This document shows, piece by piece, positions 11,461-21,371 of a stretch of DNA of 64,000 nt. Origin of the DNA: Capillidium heterosporum (taxonomy: Eukaryota; Entomophthoromycota; Entomophthoromycetes; Entomophthorales; Capillidiaceae); assembly GCA_016630905.1 (NCBI GenBank), contig WBMQ01000007.1:372001-436000 (forward strand), read 5' to 3'. The first letter of the stretch is position 1, and every line of letters begins with the position of its first letter. The translations under genes were made by a program, and so were the position numbers. Under the pieces are notes generated by a model, which saw only the letters and a list, made by a program, of their open reading frames with translations, made no database searches and was not told where the DNA came from.

Positions 11461-12975
11461 TTAAGAGTCCCAATGAAAGAATTGGGTGTCGGTAACCTCG
11501 GAAGTACAACTGTTTAAATACTCAAAGGCCAATTTGAAGAGGGATGGAGAGCATCCTATAAACCAAAGCTTCAATTCTTCCGGTACAAACCTCAGTTCCA
11601 AATTCAATAGATTGGGGAACTGGGCATCGGGCAGCTCGAAATTTAGCTTCATCTGGCTATTCCTGTGGTAAGAGTATAGAAACGTTGATGTATTGAGGGA
11701 AAGCTCAAACCTTTGTACCATATTGCATTTGGCTATAAAGTTGATGAGTGGAAGGTCCAGCTTTGAAAAGTTTTCAAAGGAAAGCTGCTTTAACTTTAGC
11801 TTGGGTTCAAAGTTGAAAAGCTGAGTGTGACCAGTGTAGTCTTTAAGATGTAGGCATTCCAGGTTAGGTGCAGATTCAACCAACTGCCTTAGACAATCTT
11901 CATCAGTAAATGTGCTTACAGGGACCTTAAGTACTTTTAGCATGGGTAAGGATTGTAGATTAACTAAATATTGGGGGGATAGGTGGTACAAAATTAGAGT
12001 TTCGAGGCCCATCCAAAGGTCAGGGTTGGTGGGGAAATCTTGCTCCATCCAGTTACTACCCAGCTCCAGACGTTGGAGCTTTGGAAGGTGTTGCTTAGCT
12101 AAAACCTTGCGCATATACTCAAGCTCTTCAGGGTCAGACTCATGCATTGCAACTTTGAGTTGAGTCAGTTTTTCGAAACGGAATAAAGGCTCTCTTGATT
12201 CCTTTATGCTGTCCACATCTAAAGCCAAGTATTTAAGGTTTGGGCAGTTCTTACTGATGGATGCTAAATGCTGGGAAAGTAGTACTCCAACTTCAAGCTT
12301 CAAGTACTTCAACTTGGACATCTCGCGCTCAAAGGACCACTCGGTTTTGTCTTTACAGTGGATAGAAAGCTTCACTAGGTTTGGGAAGGCTCTCTGAAGC
12401 GCAAGGAAATTCTCGTTAGCAAGGCTGGGGACTTCAAGAGCTAGACTCGTCAGTTTGGGCATGCGGAAATTAGCTACCCAGTTCCAGTTTACGTACTCGG
12501 AGGGACACTTCAATTCAAAGTTGGTGAGGTTAGAGACTGCCGACCCCAAAGTGGAAATATCTATAGGAAAGCTCTCGGTAGACAATGGGCGAACTTCAAA
12601 GTGTAGGCTAAAAGACCTCAGCTTCTTTATATTTGCCATTACACTTCCTGCAATCTTATTGAAGGCTACTTGGCTCACATCAGCCATATCAAGGCTTGTT
12701 GGGTTCGAAGGACAATCGAAATGAAAATCGTCAGGAAGCAAAAGCTCTAATGTAGCTAGTTTCGCATGCTTGCTAAGCTTACCAACAGCATATACCAATG
12801 AATCCAAGTTATGATTCCATTTATGTAAAGTTGTTACCGGCAGATCTCTAAGTAAAGGTACTGTAAGTTGGTTGAAGAGTAGGTTCTGCTGGGCTAAAGT
12901 GGACTGGGCCTTTCTATCTAGTGTCGAGAAGACAGTTGTAAGGAGTTCGTTGGGAAGTTCTGATAGCCGGCTCAT
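11461..12975 (-). CDS. F-box / leucine-rich-repeat protein
   Basis: Likely substrate-recognition subunit of an SCF ubiquitin ligase. One intron-free frame of 504 residues begins MSRLSELPNELLTTVFSTLD, an F-box-like start (LPxELLxxVFSxLD, residues 5-45) that would contact Skp1. The rest shows irregular leucine-rich repeats with the recurring pattern xPNLxxLxL: FPNLVKLSIHC, CPNLKYLALDV, LPKLQRLELGSN, APNLECLHLKDY, FPNLLNLELRF. It ends SEVTDTQFFHWDS. The target cannot be inferred. The gene stands alone, flanked by long AT-rich spacers. Confidence 0.82.
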   Translation of the reverse strand: MSRLSELPNELLTTVFSTLDRKAQSTLAQQNLLFNQLTVPLLRDLPVTTLHKWNHNLDSLVYAVGKLSKHAKLATLELLLPDDFHFDCPSNPTSLDMADVSQVAFNKIAGSVMANIKKLRSFSLHFEVRPLSTESFPIDISTLGSAVSNLTNFELKCPSEYVNWNWVANFRMPKLTSLALEVPSLANENFLALQRAFPNLVKLSIHCKDKTEWSFEREMSKLKYLKLEVGVLLSQHLASISKNCPNLKYLALDVDSIKESREPLFRFEKLTQLKVAMHESDPEELEYMRKVLAKQHLPKLQRLELGSNWMEQDFPTNPDLWMGLETLILYHLSPQYLVNLQSLPMLKVLKVPVSTFTDEDCLRQLVESAPNLECLHLKDYTGHTQLFNFEPKLKLKQLSFENFSKLDLPLINFIAKCNMVQRFELSLNTSTFLYSYHRNSQMKLNFELPDAQFPNLLNLELRFVPEELKLWFIGCSPSLFKLAFEYLNSCTSEVTDTQFFHWDS

Positions 12976-13969
12976 GCTGATTTAAGTTGAATATTTCGAC
13001 ACTATATTGGTTTCTCTTTCAAGTTTGTCTTCGATAAAAAGTTGGAAAAATAGCTGAAACCAAATTAAATAGCTGGTTTTCCGGAATAAAATTACATCAT
13101 CTTAGTTTTTAATTTTCAATACTTTATATTGAAGAAGGCATATATAGTAACCACATTGGATGCAAAATAAAATGGCTTGATGGTAAAAGCATTGGATATA
13201 GTTACTGCAAAATCTAATTGAGGAAAATTCAAAAAGTTGGAAGAAATCTAGAAATAAAATGAAGAACGGCGTAATACGATTGCCTTTTTTGGCAAACGCT
13301 CGAAATCTTTACAGATTATTCACAAGTGAAGTGAAAAGTTCAAACCTGTCTTTACCTTATTAAACCTATATATAATAAAAGTTAAAAGAGATAGCACTAC
13401 TTTACCTAAAACGACAGCATAGCTAGCAGCTTCTAATTTAATTTAAGATAACGTTACCTTGAACAACGGTAAAACCTCAAGTACGTACATTTCATTAGTT
13501 AAGTTTTGAGAGGTTTAAAATAGCTATATTTATCTGACAGTGGCAAGGTAATTATAGTTGTTGCCAAATTTACTTTGTATAGTTATTCGTAATAGCCTAT
13601 CTATTGTTATAGCCTTTTTTAGTTGCCGTTCAAAGTAGATCTATTCAAGGTAGTGCTTTGTATACCATAGGTTCAAGTATACGTTTTTGGAGCCTTCAAA
13701 CCTAAAATAAAGTTTAAACACTACAATAGTATAAATAACAATCATCTATCTAATAAATCAATAAATAAAACTATTATAATTAAATTCAAAAGTTTAAAAC
13801 ATACAAGCTTAGCTATATATTTAGTTATCGAGTTTAGTTCATAAGCGATTCCTTTCATTAATTTACTACCTTAAAACTCTTCATTTTGGTTGCTGTTGTC
13901 TTCATTTTCTCCGTTATAATTTTTATTACCTTCAACTTCTCCATTTCGGCCATTATTACCTTTGCTCTC
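12976..13969. other. AT-rich intergenic DNA
   Basis: Upstream region of the F-box gene and 3' flank of a decayed transposon. No further gene recognised. Confidence 0.5.
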
Positions 13970-15260
13970 CTAATTCCGATTATTGCTACCTTTAATATCT
14001 ACAATTCGCCCTTGCTTGCCTTTAGCCTTGATAGTCCGGGCTGCTTCAAACTTTAGGGCAAATTCAAATGTAATTTCGGCTTCATTTAACAGGATGGTAT
14101 TTGACTTGAGTACACTATTGGTAAAATAGGCCAACGCAAGACAGCTTGTATAAAAATTAGCTGTATAGTCGAAATATTCTTTGCAATGCTGTGCTGAATT
14201 CACTTCATCTTCTGATTCTCATACAGATACTTCCAAGCCGGAATTCGTAAAGTTGGTATTGCTAATTTCCAACTGCTCGTCTGATAATAAAGCAGCTTTG
14301 CCACTTAAGTAGGATTACTTTAAACTTATACGTTACTTAGTGCATTAAAGCATAATTCAATGGGGTTTAGGAAGAGCAAATATTGTAGAAGAGTTAATAA
14401 TTTTGGATCCATATTGATTAACTTTTGTCTAATAATGGGATCATCAGCAATTCCATAGATACTCGCACTATCGAAAGTACAGCATACAGTAGGCCGACTG
14501 GCATGATCAATTAAATGTAAAATAAACTCCTTGAAGATCTGCTTAGTTATACTAGCCATTGTCTTTCTATATTTTTTGAATACAGAAGCCCATCCTCTGA
14601 AATCACAACTCTCTAATTGATGCTGCCCTTGTTGGATAGTAATGAAATTGCTACTCGTTCTTCAGTTTACCCATGAGTATGCTTCTTGCTTCATCGATAA
14701 AAACTTTATAGATATTGCAGCGGTTGATTTGACTTATGTAAATTTCTCAAATCATAATAACATTTTCATCATTCCATCTTTTTGGGATCATATATACCCT
14801 ATTGAACGTAATACGCATTTTGGATATATGTTGCAGGGTGGCTCGATCGATCTTGACTCCACAACTTTCTAATTCAGCTAGTATATTGCAACTCCTATGT
14901 GCTGGGCCTTCTCAAATAATATCAAAGATCAACAGGTATGTATCATCAGCAACTATAGATTTCCAGTCAAAATTTTTGGATACACCTTATTCTTGAGTAT
15001 TGTCCATTTTTTAGTAGCGTTAATACTTCATAGTAGCAATCGATTTATAGTTGATGCCAGCTAATTTATGGTACTTTATCGTGATTTTGCTATTAGTAAT
15101 CCTTTGAAGTATCTCTTCTTTAACTTCAGGGTTGAGTTTAGCCTTTTATTCTGTTGATTGTCACATTTATTCAGTTTTGCTATAATCTTCTTCCATTTGG
15201 TGATATTTAGGAATTTTGTAAGCTTGTTGGAAACAGCTTTTGACTATCTTTGTAATCTAA
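13970..15260 (-). mobile_element. Decayed IS630/Tc1-type (DDE_3) DNA transposon
   Basis: Minus-strand remnants line up in order with fungal IS630/Tc1-like transposases. From the 5' side: LNPEVKEEILQRI near 15130 (end of the helix-turn-helix region), then CGVKIDRATLQHISKMRITF and RVYMIPKRWNDENV near 14770-14870, FIDEA (first catalytic Asp) near 14700, an NKGSIN...VVISEDGLLY block near 14600, CTFDSASIYG near 14480 (second Asp region, DNASIHG in intact relatives), FLNPIELCFNAL near 14350 (catalytic Glu) and a C-terminal CKEYFDYTANFYTSC segment near 14170. At least five stops or frame changes interrupt it, so it is dead. Terminal inverted repeats were not identified, so the limits are those of the coding remnant. 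It abuts repeat copy C. Confidence 0.8.
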
Positions 15261-15391
15261 AGCACTTGAGTTGCAAGGCTTTCTAAATGTCTCTTCTAAA
15301 GATAGTCCTACAGATCATATTTAAAATTTCGATTATTCTAAAATAATTATGTTAATATATCTAACTTATTTAAAAAGTTACCTCCACTATA

Positions 15392-16079
15392 TAGTTGTTG
15401 GCTGGTCGCTCTTGTCGAGTGTCTAGTCACTGGTTTGGACTCCCAGTTTAATGAGTTTGGCAGAACTTGGTGAGTCCTTCAGCATGGGATGTGATATGTA
15501 TATCGTGCTGTGGGCTGGTTAATAAATACGGTTAAATCCTTTACAACTAATAAAAATACTCAAAACCATTAATCCCTGCAAAACCACTGGTTAGGAATCT
15601 TTAAATATAATTAAACTAATCCAACTTAAATCTACAACCTTAAAACCCTAAAGACCTGAAAACACAAAGATCAAAATCCTAACAAGCTCTATTTTTCTGT
15701 GCAAGAATTTCGATATATATATATCGTAGCTTGGGAGATTAGTATAACTTGGTAGCATGTAGGTGGATTCTTTTTCAATAAGGAGGTAGATATGTATTCT
15801 AATTGTAGTAGTCCACCATCAAAGTTAGGATCCAATGATTCGTATCTAAAAGGAGTAATTAATACCAGATGGAATTAAATGGGCTGACGGCTAATTAAGG
15901 TGATGAGAACTGGATATATAGTGATTTAAAGTGAATCGTCGGTGAAAGATAAAATACTTAGCCCGAAGCACTTTGTCGAGGTGTAGCCCAAATATAAGCT
16001 GCCTATGAAAAATAAGAATACTCTGATGTTCACTATACAACTTAAATGAAGAACTAAGTTGACAATATATACTTGTTAA
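15392..16079 (-). repeat. Dispersed 0.6-kb repeat, copy C (old, inverted)
   Basis: Inverted relative to copies A and B and much more diverged (perhaps 70% by eye), but collinear from GTTGGCTGGTC at the left to TTAA at 16076-16079. It has an extra segment of about 60-70 bases near 15490-15590 that A and B lack. Preservation of collinearity over its whole length shows a family with at least two ages of activity. Confidence 0.75.
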
Positions 16080-16359
16080 AATAATTATTTTCTTTAGAAT
16101 ACAATGCCTCTAGAATTATCAATTATATAAATAGACTTTGAAAATTACCAAAGCTATATTCTAGCATTTGATGAAATACTACAGAGTAGAACAAGCAAGT
16201 AAACAAGCACCAGTTTAAAAAAATGGAAATCAATGCTATGTTCTCTAAATAATGTTTAAAATAAACTATATATATTACAAATAGTCTTTTTACATTATAT
16301 AAATGCAAATGAAAAATCAATTTTTCATAGATTAAATGAAATTGAAAAGCTAAATCAAA

Positions 16360-17587
16360 TTATTCCAGCAAGGTATTCAAATTGGGAACTAATATATTTG
16401 GGTTGGACCACAGCAGGATGTTATTGGGAAAATCTTTACCAAAATACATTCCAGCTCTATTATTCTTAACAAAGAATTTAAATAGGTGCATAGGCAAATA
16501 CCAATCAATATAGTCACAGTCATAGCAAGGAAGATGAGCAATGGTACCATATAATCCAATTAAGATCACGCCCTATAAAGGTAATAAGAACAAGTATTTT
16601 AAAAAGTAATGGATTGCCGAATAAATTGCAGAGATATGATAAATTTTCTCCTTGTCGGTTATCATATCCGTTCCAAGTAGGATGCATCCCATTAGAGCTC
16701 TGTGAAGTGCATCTAATTTCGAACATATAGGAATTAAATAACTTGTATTTCCAAATTAAGTTGAATGAATCCAAAGTAAAAAGTCCATTGAAGCAAGCTG
16801 CGTCTTTTGTATCAACACCACAAAATAGCTGTAAGCTAGTACTTTGCTACCAAACTTCTGAAGTTGAGGATTAATCGTGACTTTAGGGACATCCCCACTA
16901 GTTTTGTTTAAAGAGTCAAAGTAACTAACTATATGTAGGCTGGAAAAAAATTGAAAGTGTGGCAGAGCCCATCAAAGACGTAAAAACTATCCTTGAAGAT
17001 GTGGAAGCCATGGCTGAATAATTTAGAACCCTCTATTTCGCACAATATAAATTTATCAAAGTCGTGTTTGAGTACAGCTAAGAGCCCATTTGTATTGCTA
17101 AACAAACTTTTAGCGTTAATACATTTCAAAGTACTGGGCCCATCATGGATATAAAACTCTTTCGCATCGTAATAATCTATAGCACTAGTACCAGTAGAGA
17201 CGAAATCATTAAACCCTATTTCAGATGTAAGTACCTTTTGATACCCGTTAGAGAGAGTACAATTTGATTCCTTGGTATAAGCTGAAATGAAGAGTCCTTC
17301 ATCTTTGATACTTTTCAAGTTATTAAAGAAAATATAATCTTCATACCAGAGACGATCTTTAAAATTCAGTTCATAATATGGCTTGATTTTATTGGAATAA
17401 AATTCTTTTCTATTCTACTTGCTGTTCCGTTCAAAAAATACGGCCTCCACTTCTGGTTGTTAGAACAGTTGTACTTATACATATACCTCTCTAATAATCT
17501 CAACTTAAGGAAAAGCAGAAAGTAAAAGTAGATTACTATGTAGGAAAAAATAGAAATCGTAGGAACCAAATTAATATTGTGAAACAA
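16360..17587 (-). pseudogene. Dead kelch-type single-pass membrane protein gene
   Basis: Paralogue of the intact gene at 26858-28105, on the opposite strand. Segments align in order: N-terminal hydrophobic helix (17587-17500), ISAYTKE..., TSAIDYYDAKEFYIHDGPS (intact: TSTLNYDKTSEFYIHGRYS), LSNHG/LFSHGFHIFKDSFYVFDG, and the C-terminal NNILLWSNPNILVPNLN (intact: NDILLWSNPSLSVPDLN). Several stops and frame changes split it into at least four pieces. The membrane-spanning segment near the C-terminus is degraded but recognisable. Host gene relic, probably made by duplication followed by loss. Confidence 0.83.
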
Positions 17588-18074
17588 TAGTTAAAAGTGG
17601 CTTTGAGAAAGAAATTCTTGAAATCTGGCTGGAAAAATGTCACAAATCAAAAATTTAAAGTTGATAACATTCAAAACTTTCTATAAAAATTAAGCTATCG
17701 TTTAAATATACTATAAAAATCTATACTTCCCGAGTGCAATATATTGGAAATATCCATCTAGTCTCGAATATTACTAATTTTGGCAAGTTCATTTTTGAAA
17801 GCCTATTTTATCCCAAGGTTAATCATTAGCAAAACTTGTTACTCAACTGAAAAAATTTCATCTTTTCCAAGCAAAGAGTATAGTACCCTTTAAAAGATCT
17901 ATCCTAACTTCCGCTTACCAATCATGCAAATTCCTTGAATATACTTCAATCTAGGTTATTCAAGTCCAACCAATGGGAATCGAAAATCTTGGCCAAAATT
18001 TGACTACGTGTACACAATAAATCAACTCAGCCACAGCTTTTTTATAATACCTTCAAGACACAGATAAACAAAAG
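17588..18074. other. Intergenic DNA upstream of DNAJC11
   Basis: AT-rich spacer holding the DNAJC11 promoter (TTTTTTATAA near 18040) and the former promoter of the kelch relic. Nothing else seen. Confidence 0.45.
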
Positions 18075-20510
18075 ATGGAGGATATAAAGGAGGAGATCAA
18101 CAGAATTACTCAACTTAACAACAACGGCAACGAAAGTAAAGGGAAAGACCAAGAGTCGATTGAGGACGAAGATGTTTTGTTTGAACAAATCGACAAATTA
18201 GTGTCCGACGCCAAATTTAGTACTGGGGACTTTTATGCTTTATTCAACCTGCCCAAAGATGTAATTTTTTAAAGTTTATGCCTTCTAACTTTTTATTTAA
18301 TTTGTGTAATATGTAGTGCAGCGAAGAATCTATAAAAGAGGAATACAAAAAGTTATGTAGGACCTTTCACCCCGACAAACATGTCGATGAGACGAAGCAG
18401 AAACAGGCTCAAGAAAGTTTTCAGAGGCTACAGAGGGCTTACGAAGGTGAGTTTGTTTTTAATTTTAAAAAGATTTGTATCTAACTAAGGTTTAATTTGT
18501 TAAATTTAACTTTTGGAAACAGTATTGATGGATAAGAACCAAAGGTACATCTACGACACCTATGGAGAAAAGGCATTAAGTATGCCTTGGCAAGTTGGAC
18601 AATTATTGAAAACTCCTGAACAAGTATCAATTTTAAAAAATTTCATTTAATTGGAACTTTTTTCTATAGTTGCGAGAAGAGTACGAAAAACTCTTGAAAA
18701 AACAACGGGAGGAAAATTTGGAAAGTCTAGTCAAAACTAAAGTAAGGTACCTTTGACAACCTCAGCTTTAATTGATCAAATTGTTATTATTTTCATTGTA
18801 GACAAAGGTACAACTCCAGCTGGATGCCATTCGATTTTTCGAACCCACTTACCGGAACACCAGCTTGATGGATCGTGTAAGTAGTGTCAAAGTAGGTAGG
18901 GCAGCCATCAAGCATAGCTACCTTATGCAGATCTATGACAAGTTGCAGTTGACTTTGGTAGGTACTATCTTGTCGAAAGCAGGGTAGAGGTGGTGCCAAT
19001 TTAGGATTTAACTTTCGACAGATTGTATCCAATCAGTTGACGATCGAGGTAACTTAATATCTATCTGTTGCTAGAATTTGATCTAACCTTTTAAATTGCT
19101 TTTAGTACGGTATGTCATTGTTGGGTAACAAGGTGGCCAACTTCAAATCCTACTACCAACCTACATCGGACAGGTACTTTGCTCAAAATAACCTTACTGT
19201 TTCGTTGTAAATCGGTCTAATTTTTTCTTTTATTTTTAAATAGCTTCCTCAATACCGTAGTTACTGCCAATTCCCCCTTTCTACCTCCAACCTTTCACGT
19301 GACAGCTGGACAGCAGGTTTCCGAAAGGGTAACCGGATTCATCAACTACTCCTCAGGAGATTACTCTTTACTCAGCTGGGGCAATAACCGTAAGATCAAT
19401 GCCGCACCGTCCATGGGTGTCGGTTTAGCATCGAACGATGGAAATTTGGAATATCAAGTTGAATTGCAGACCGGTATTCAGCAGACCTACTTAGCCTGTA
19501 ACATCAAGCACAAGGTGGACTCCAAGACCAAGGCTGTAGCTGCTGCTTCCTTATCTAACGCCAGTGGAATTTCTGTTTCATTGGGGGCTGAACGTAAAGT
19601 CATCTACAAGACCAACATGACCGCTGCTGTCGATTTTGGATTTCCAACTGGCATAGCACTACGACTCAGGTATTATTTATAAAAAACTATTAGCTAAAAC
19701 TTTGACTGGTTTGAAGTTTGGAACGCTTAAGCCAACGTATTGATTTACCTATCGCTTTGAGCAACAACTTTGGACTGACTACGCTGATCACCGCCGTAAC
19801 TGTACCTACCGCCGTGTGGCTGACCTTTGACAATTTGGTATTGAATCCCTACCGTAGGCACCAGTTCAAGACGTAAATTTATTTTTAATTAAATAGGTGA
19901 TTTACTTTACCTTTGTAGTAAATTGGAAGAGGTTAAGGAGTTGAACAAGGAAAACCTAGTTAATAAAAAGAACGAGGCAGAGACTGCTTTGAACTTGTTG
20001 AAGAGTGCAGCCGAACGTAAACTCAAATCCGAGCTGGAAACCAACGGTACTTCACTTAATAACCTATATATTTCTCCATACTGATATATTTCTACCAACT
20101 ATTTAGGTCTAGTAATATTGGAAGCCTACTACGGTTTTATACCCAATCCCGAAGGCCCTATAAAATTCAACGACAAGATTATCGACGTCAAGTATCAGCT
20201 ACAATACTTAGTCAGCAACTCGCAGCTCGTCGTTCATTCCGGGTACTCCAAGGTATTTCTTTCCTCTCTATATTTAAGTATCTAACTGTATTTTTTGCAA
20301 ATACAAATAGAGTCACCTCGTAGGTTTCTACGACCCTTGCTTCGGAGAATCCAAGACCTTGGTAGTCAAATACAAGTTCAACCACAAGTTACATGTAGCG
20401 GTAGTCAAGGATAAAGGGGCTCTAGCTTGTCCCAACCGAGGTAGCTTAATATCGTTAAAATTAAGCTTGCTAACTGTATTCTTAAAATAGCCCATATCGT
20501 CCAAAGTTAA
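18075..20510 (+). CDS. DNAJC11: DNAJC11-like J-domain protein
   Basis: Mitochondrial outer-membrane J protein linked to the MICOS/MIB complex in animals. About eleven exons join in frame: 18075-18260, 18317-18446, 18523-18623, 18670-18741, 18802 onward, with the stop TAA at 20508-20510. The N-terminus has an acidic leader, then a J domain spanning exons 1-3 with DFYALFNLPKD, HPDK in CRTFHPDKHVDE (Hsp70-stimulating HPD motif present) and RYIYDTYG. A basic helix KKQREENLESLVKTK leads into a beta-rich middle region (about 18800-19850: YGMSLLGNK, GISVSLGAERKVIY, PTGIALRLR). The C-terminal DUF3395-type region includes LEAYYGFIP, KIIDVKYQLQYLV, LVGFYDPCFGE and LVVKYKFNHKLHVA. Introns are 36-60 bases. 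It is the only DnaJ protein in the window. Confidence 0.9.
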
Positions 20511-21371
20511 AAGTAAAAAAGCAATATAGTCGGAAAAGGTTTTGATGGGTAAATTTAATAAAGTTTTAGATGGTGTTACAGACTTTGCTAGTTTATTTAG
20601 ATTATTATCGGTTTTGCTTTGGTAAAGTATTTTATACTATCATTTACGGATGATACTTCACATGAATGGAAAGATAGCTATGCTGCAGTTTTATATTTCC
20701 CTTAGTATCGATGATTCAAAGTATTAGTATAGTTTGTGCTTTTCTGGATATAATTTTCTACCTGTAGATGAAGTCAATTTATATTCTATTGATTATACTT
20801 CAACGTCAACATCATCTGCTAAGACGCCAAATTGAAGATTGTAGATGGTCTTCAGATACCCATACTCCCTTGGAAAGTTGGATGCACTTTAGCTATTCTG
20901 GTTACTAGATCTAGTGGGGTATTCAAATATTTTTAACACTGTCTTTTTGAAATATACCTTCGCTTCAGCTTTGAGCCATTCTTTTAACTTTCGTTTTAGT
21001 TGGAATTGCTTGAATTCTTTAGTACAAGTGGCCATTTCGAATTTGAAAATATATCAATCGAATTTGGAAAACCACTTTAAGTTGAGCTGTCATACTGCTA
21101 TTCTCTACCGAACTCGAGTCGATGTCCCATTCAATCTTTGTGAGCTTCTGTATCCATGTCTTGTAAGAGTTCATTCAAGCCACAAGTGCAATTATTATAA
21201 CTTGACTTTAAAAAATCATAAGCCTCGGTTTATTAATTGGATACAATAGCTATATATATAGGTTTAGTTTTAAAAAATAAAATTTACTAGTAAAGTTTCA
21301 AAATTTTGTGCTGATGGCTTCTTATGAAGATACCACCTCTCACCTAGCAATGATTGGAAGTTTGAATAGAC
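20511..21371. other. Intergenic DNA between DNAJC11 and DIS3L2 copy 2
   Basis: Convergent spacer. A minus-strand stretch near 21100-21200 reads SYKTWIQKLTKIEWDIDSSS before running into stops. It may be a gene relic, but I recognise no family. Confidence 0.4.

Noticed and set aside
14642-14996. Plus-strand frames over the IS630/Tc1 relic
   Set aside because: The minus strand carries transposase motifs in order; the plus frames show none.
15388-15480. Possible tRNA or structured RNA in the segment starting GTTGGCTGGTCGC
   Set aside because: The sequence aligns with the end of the dispersed repeat, and no cloverleaf or T-loop consensus is present.
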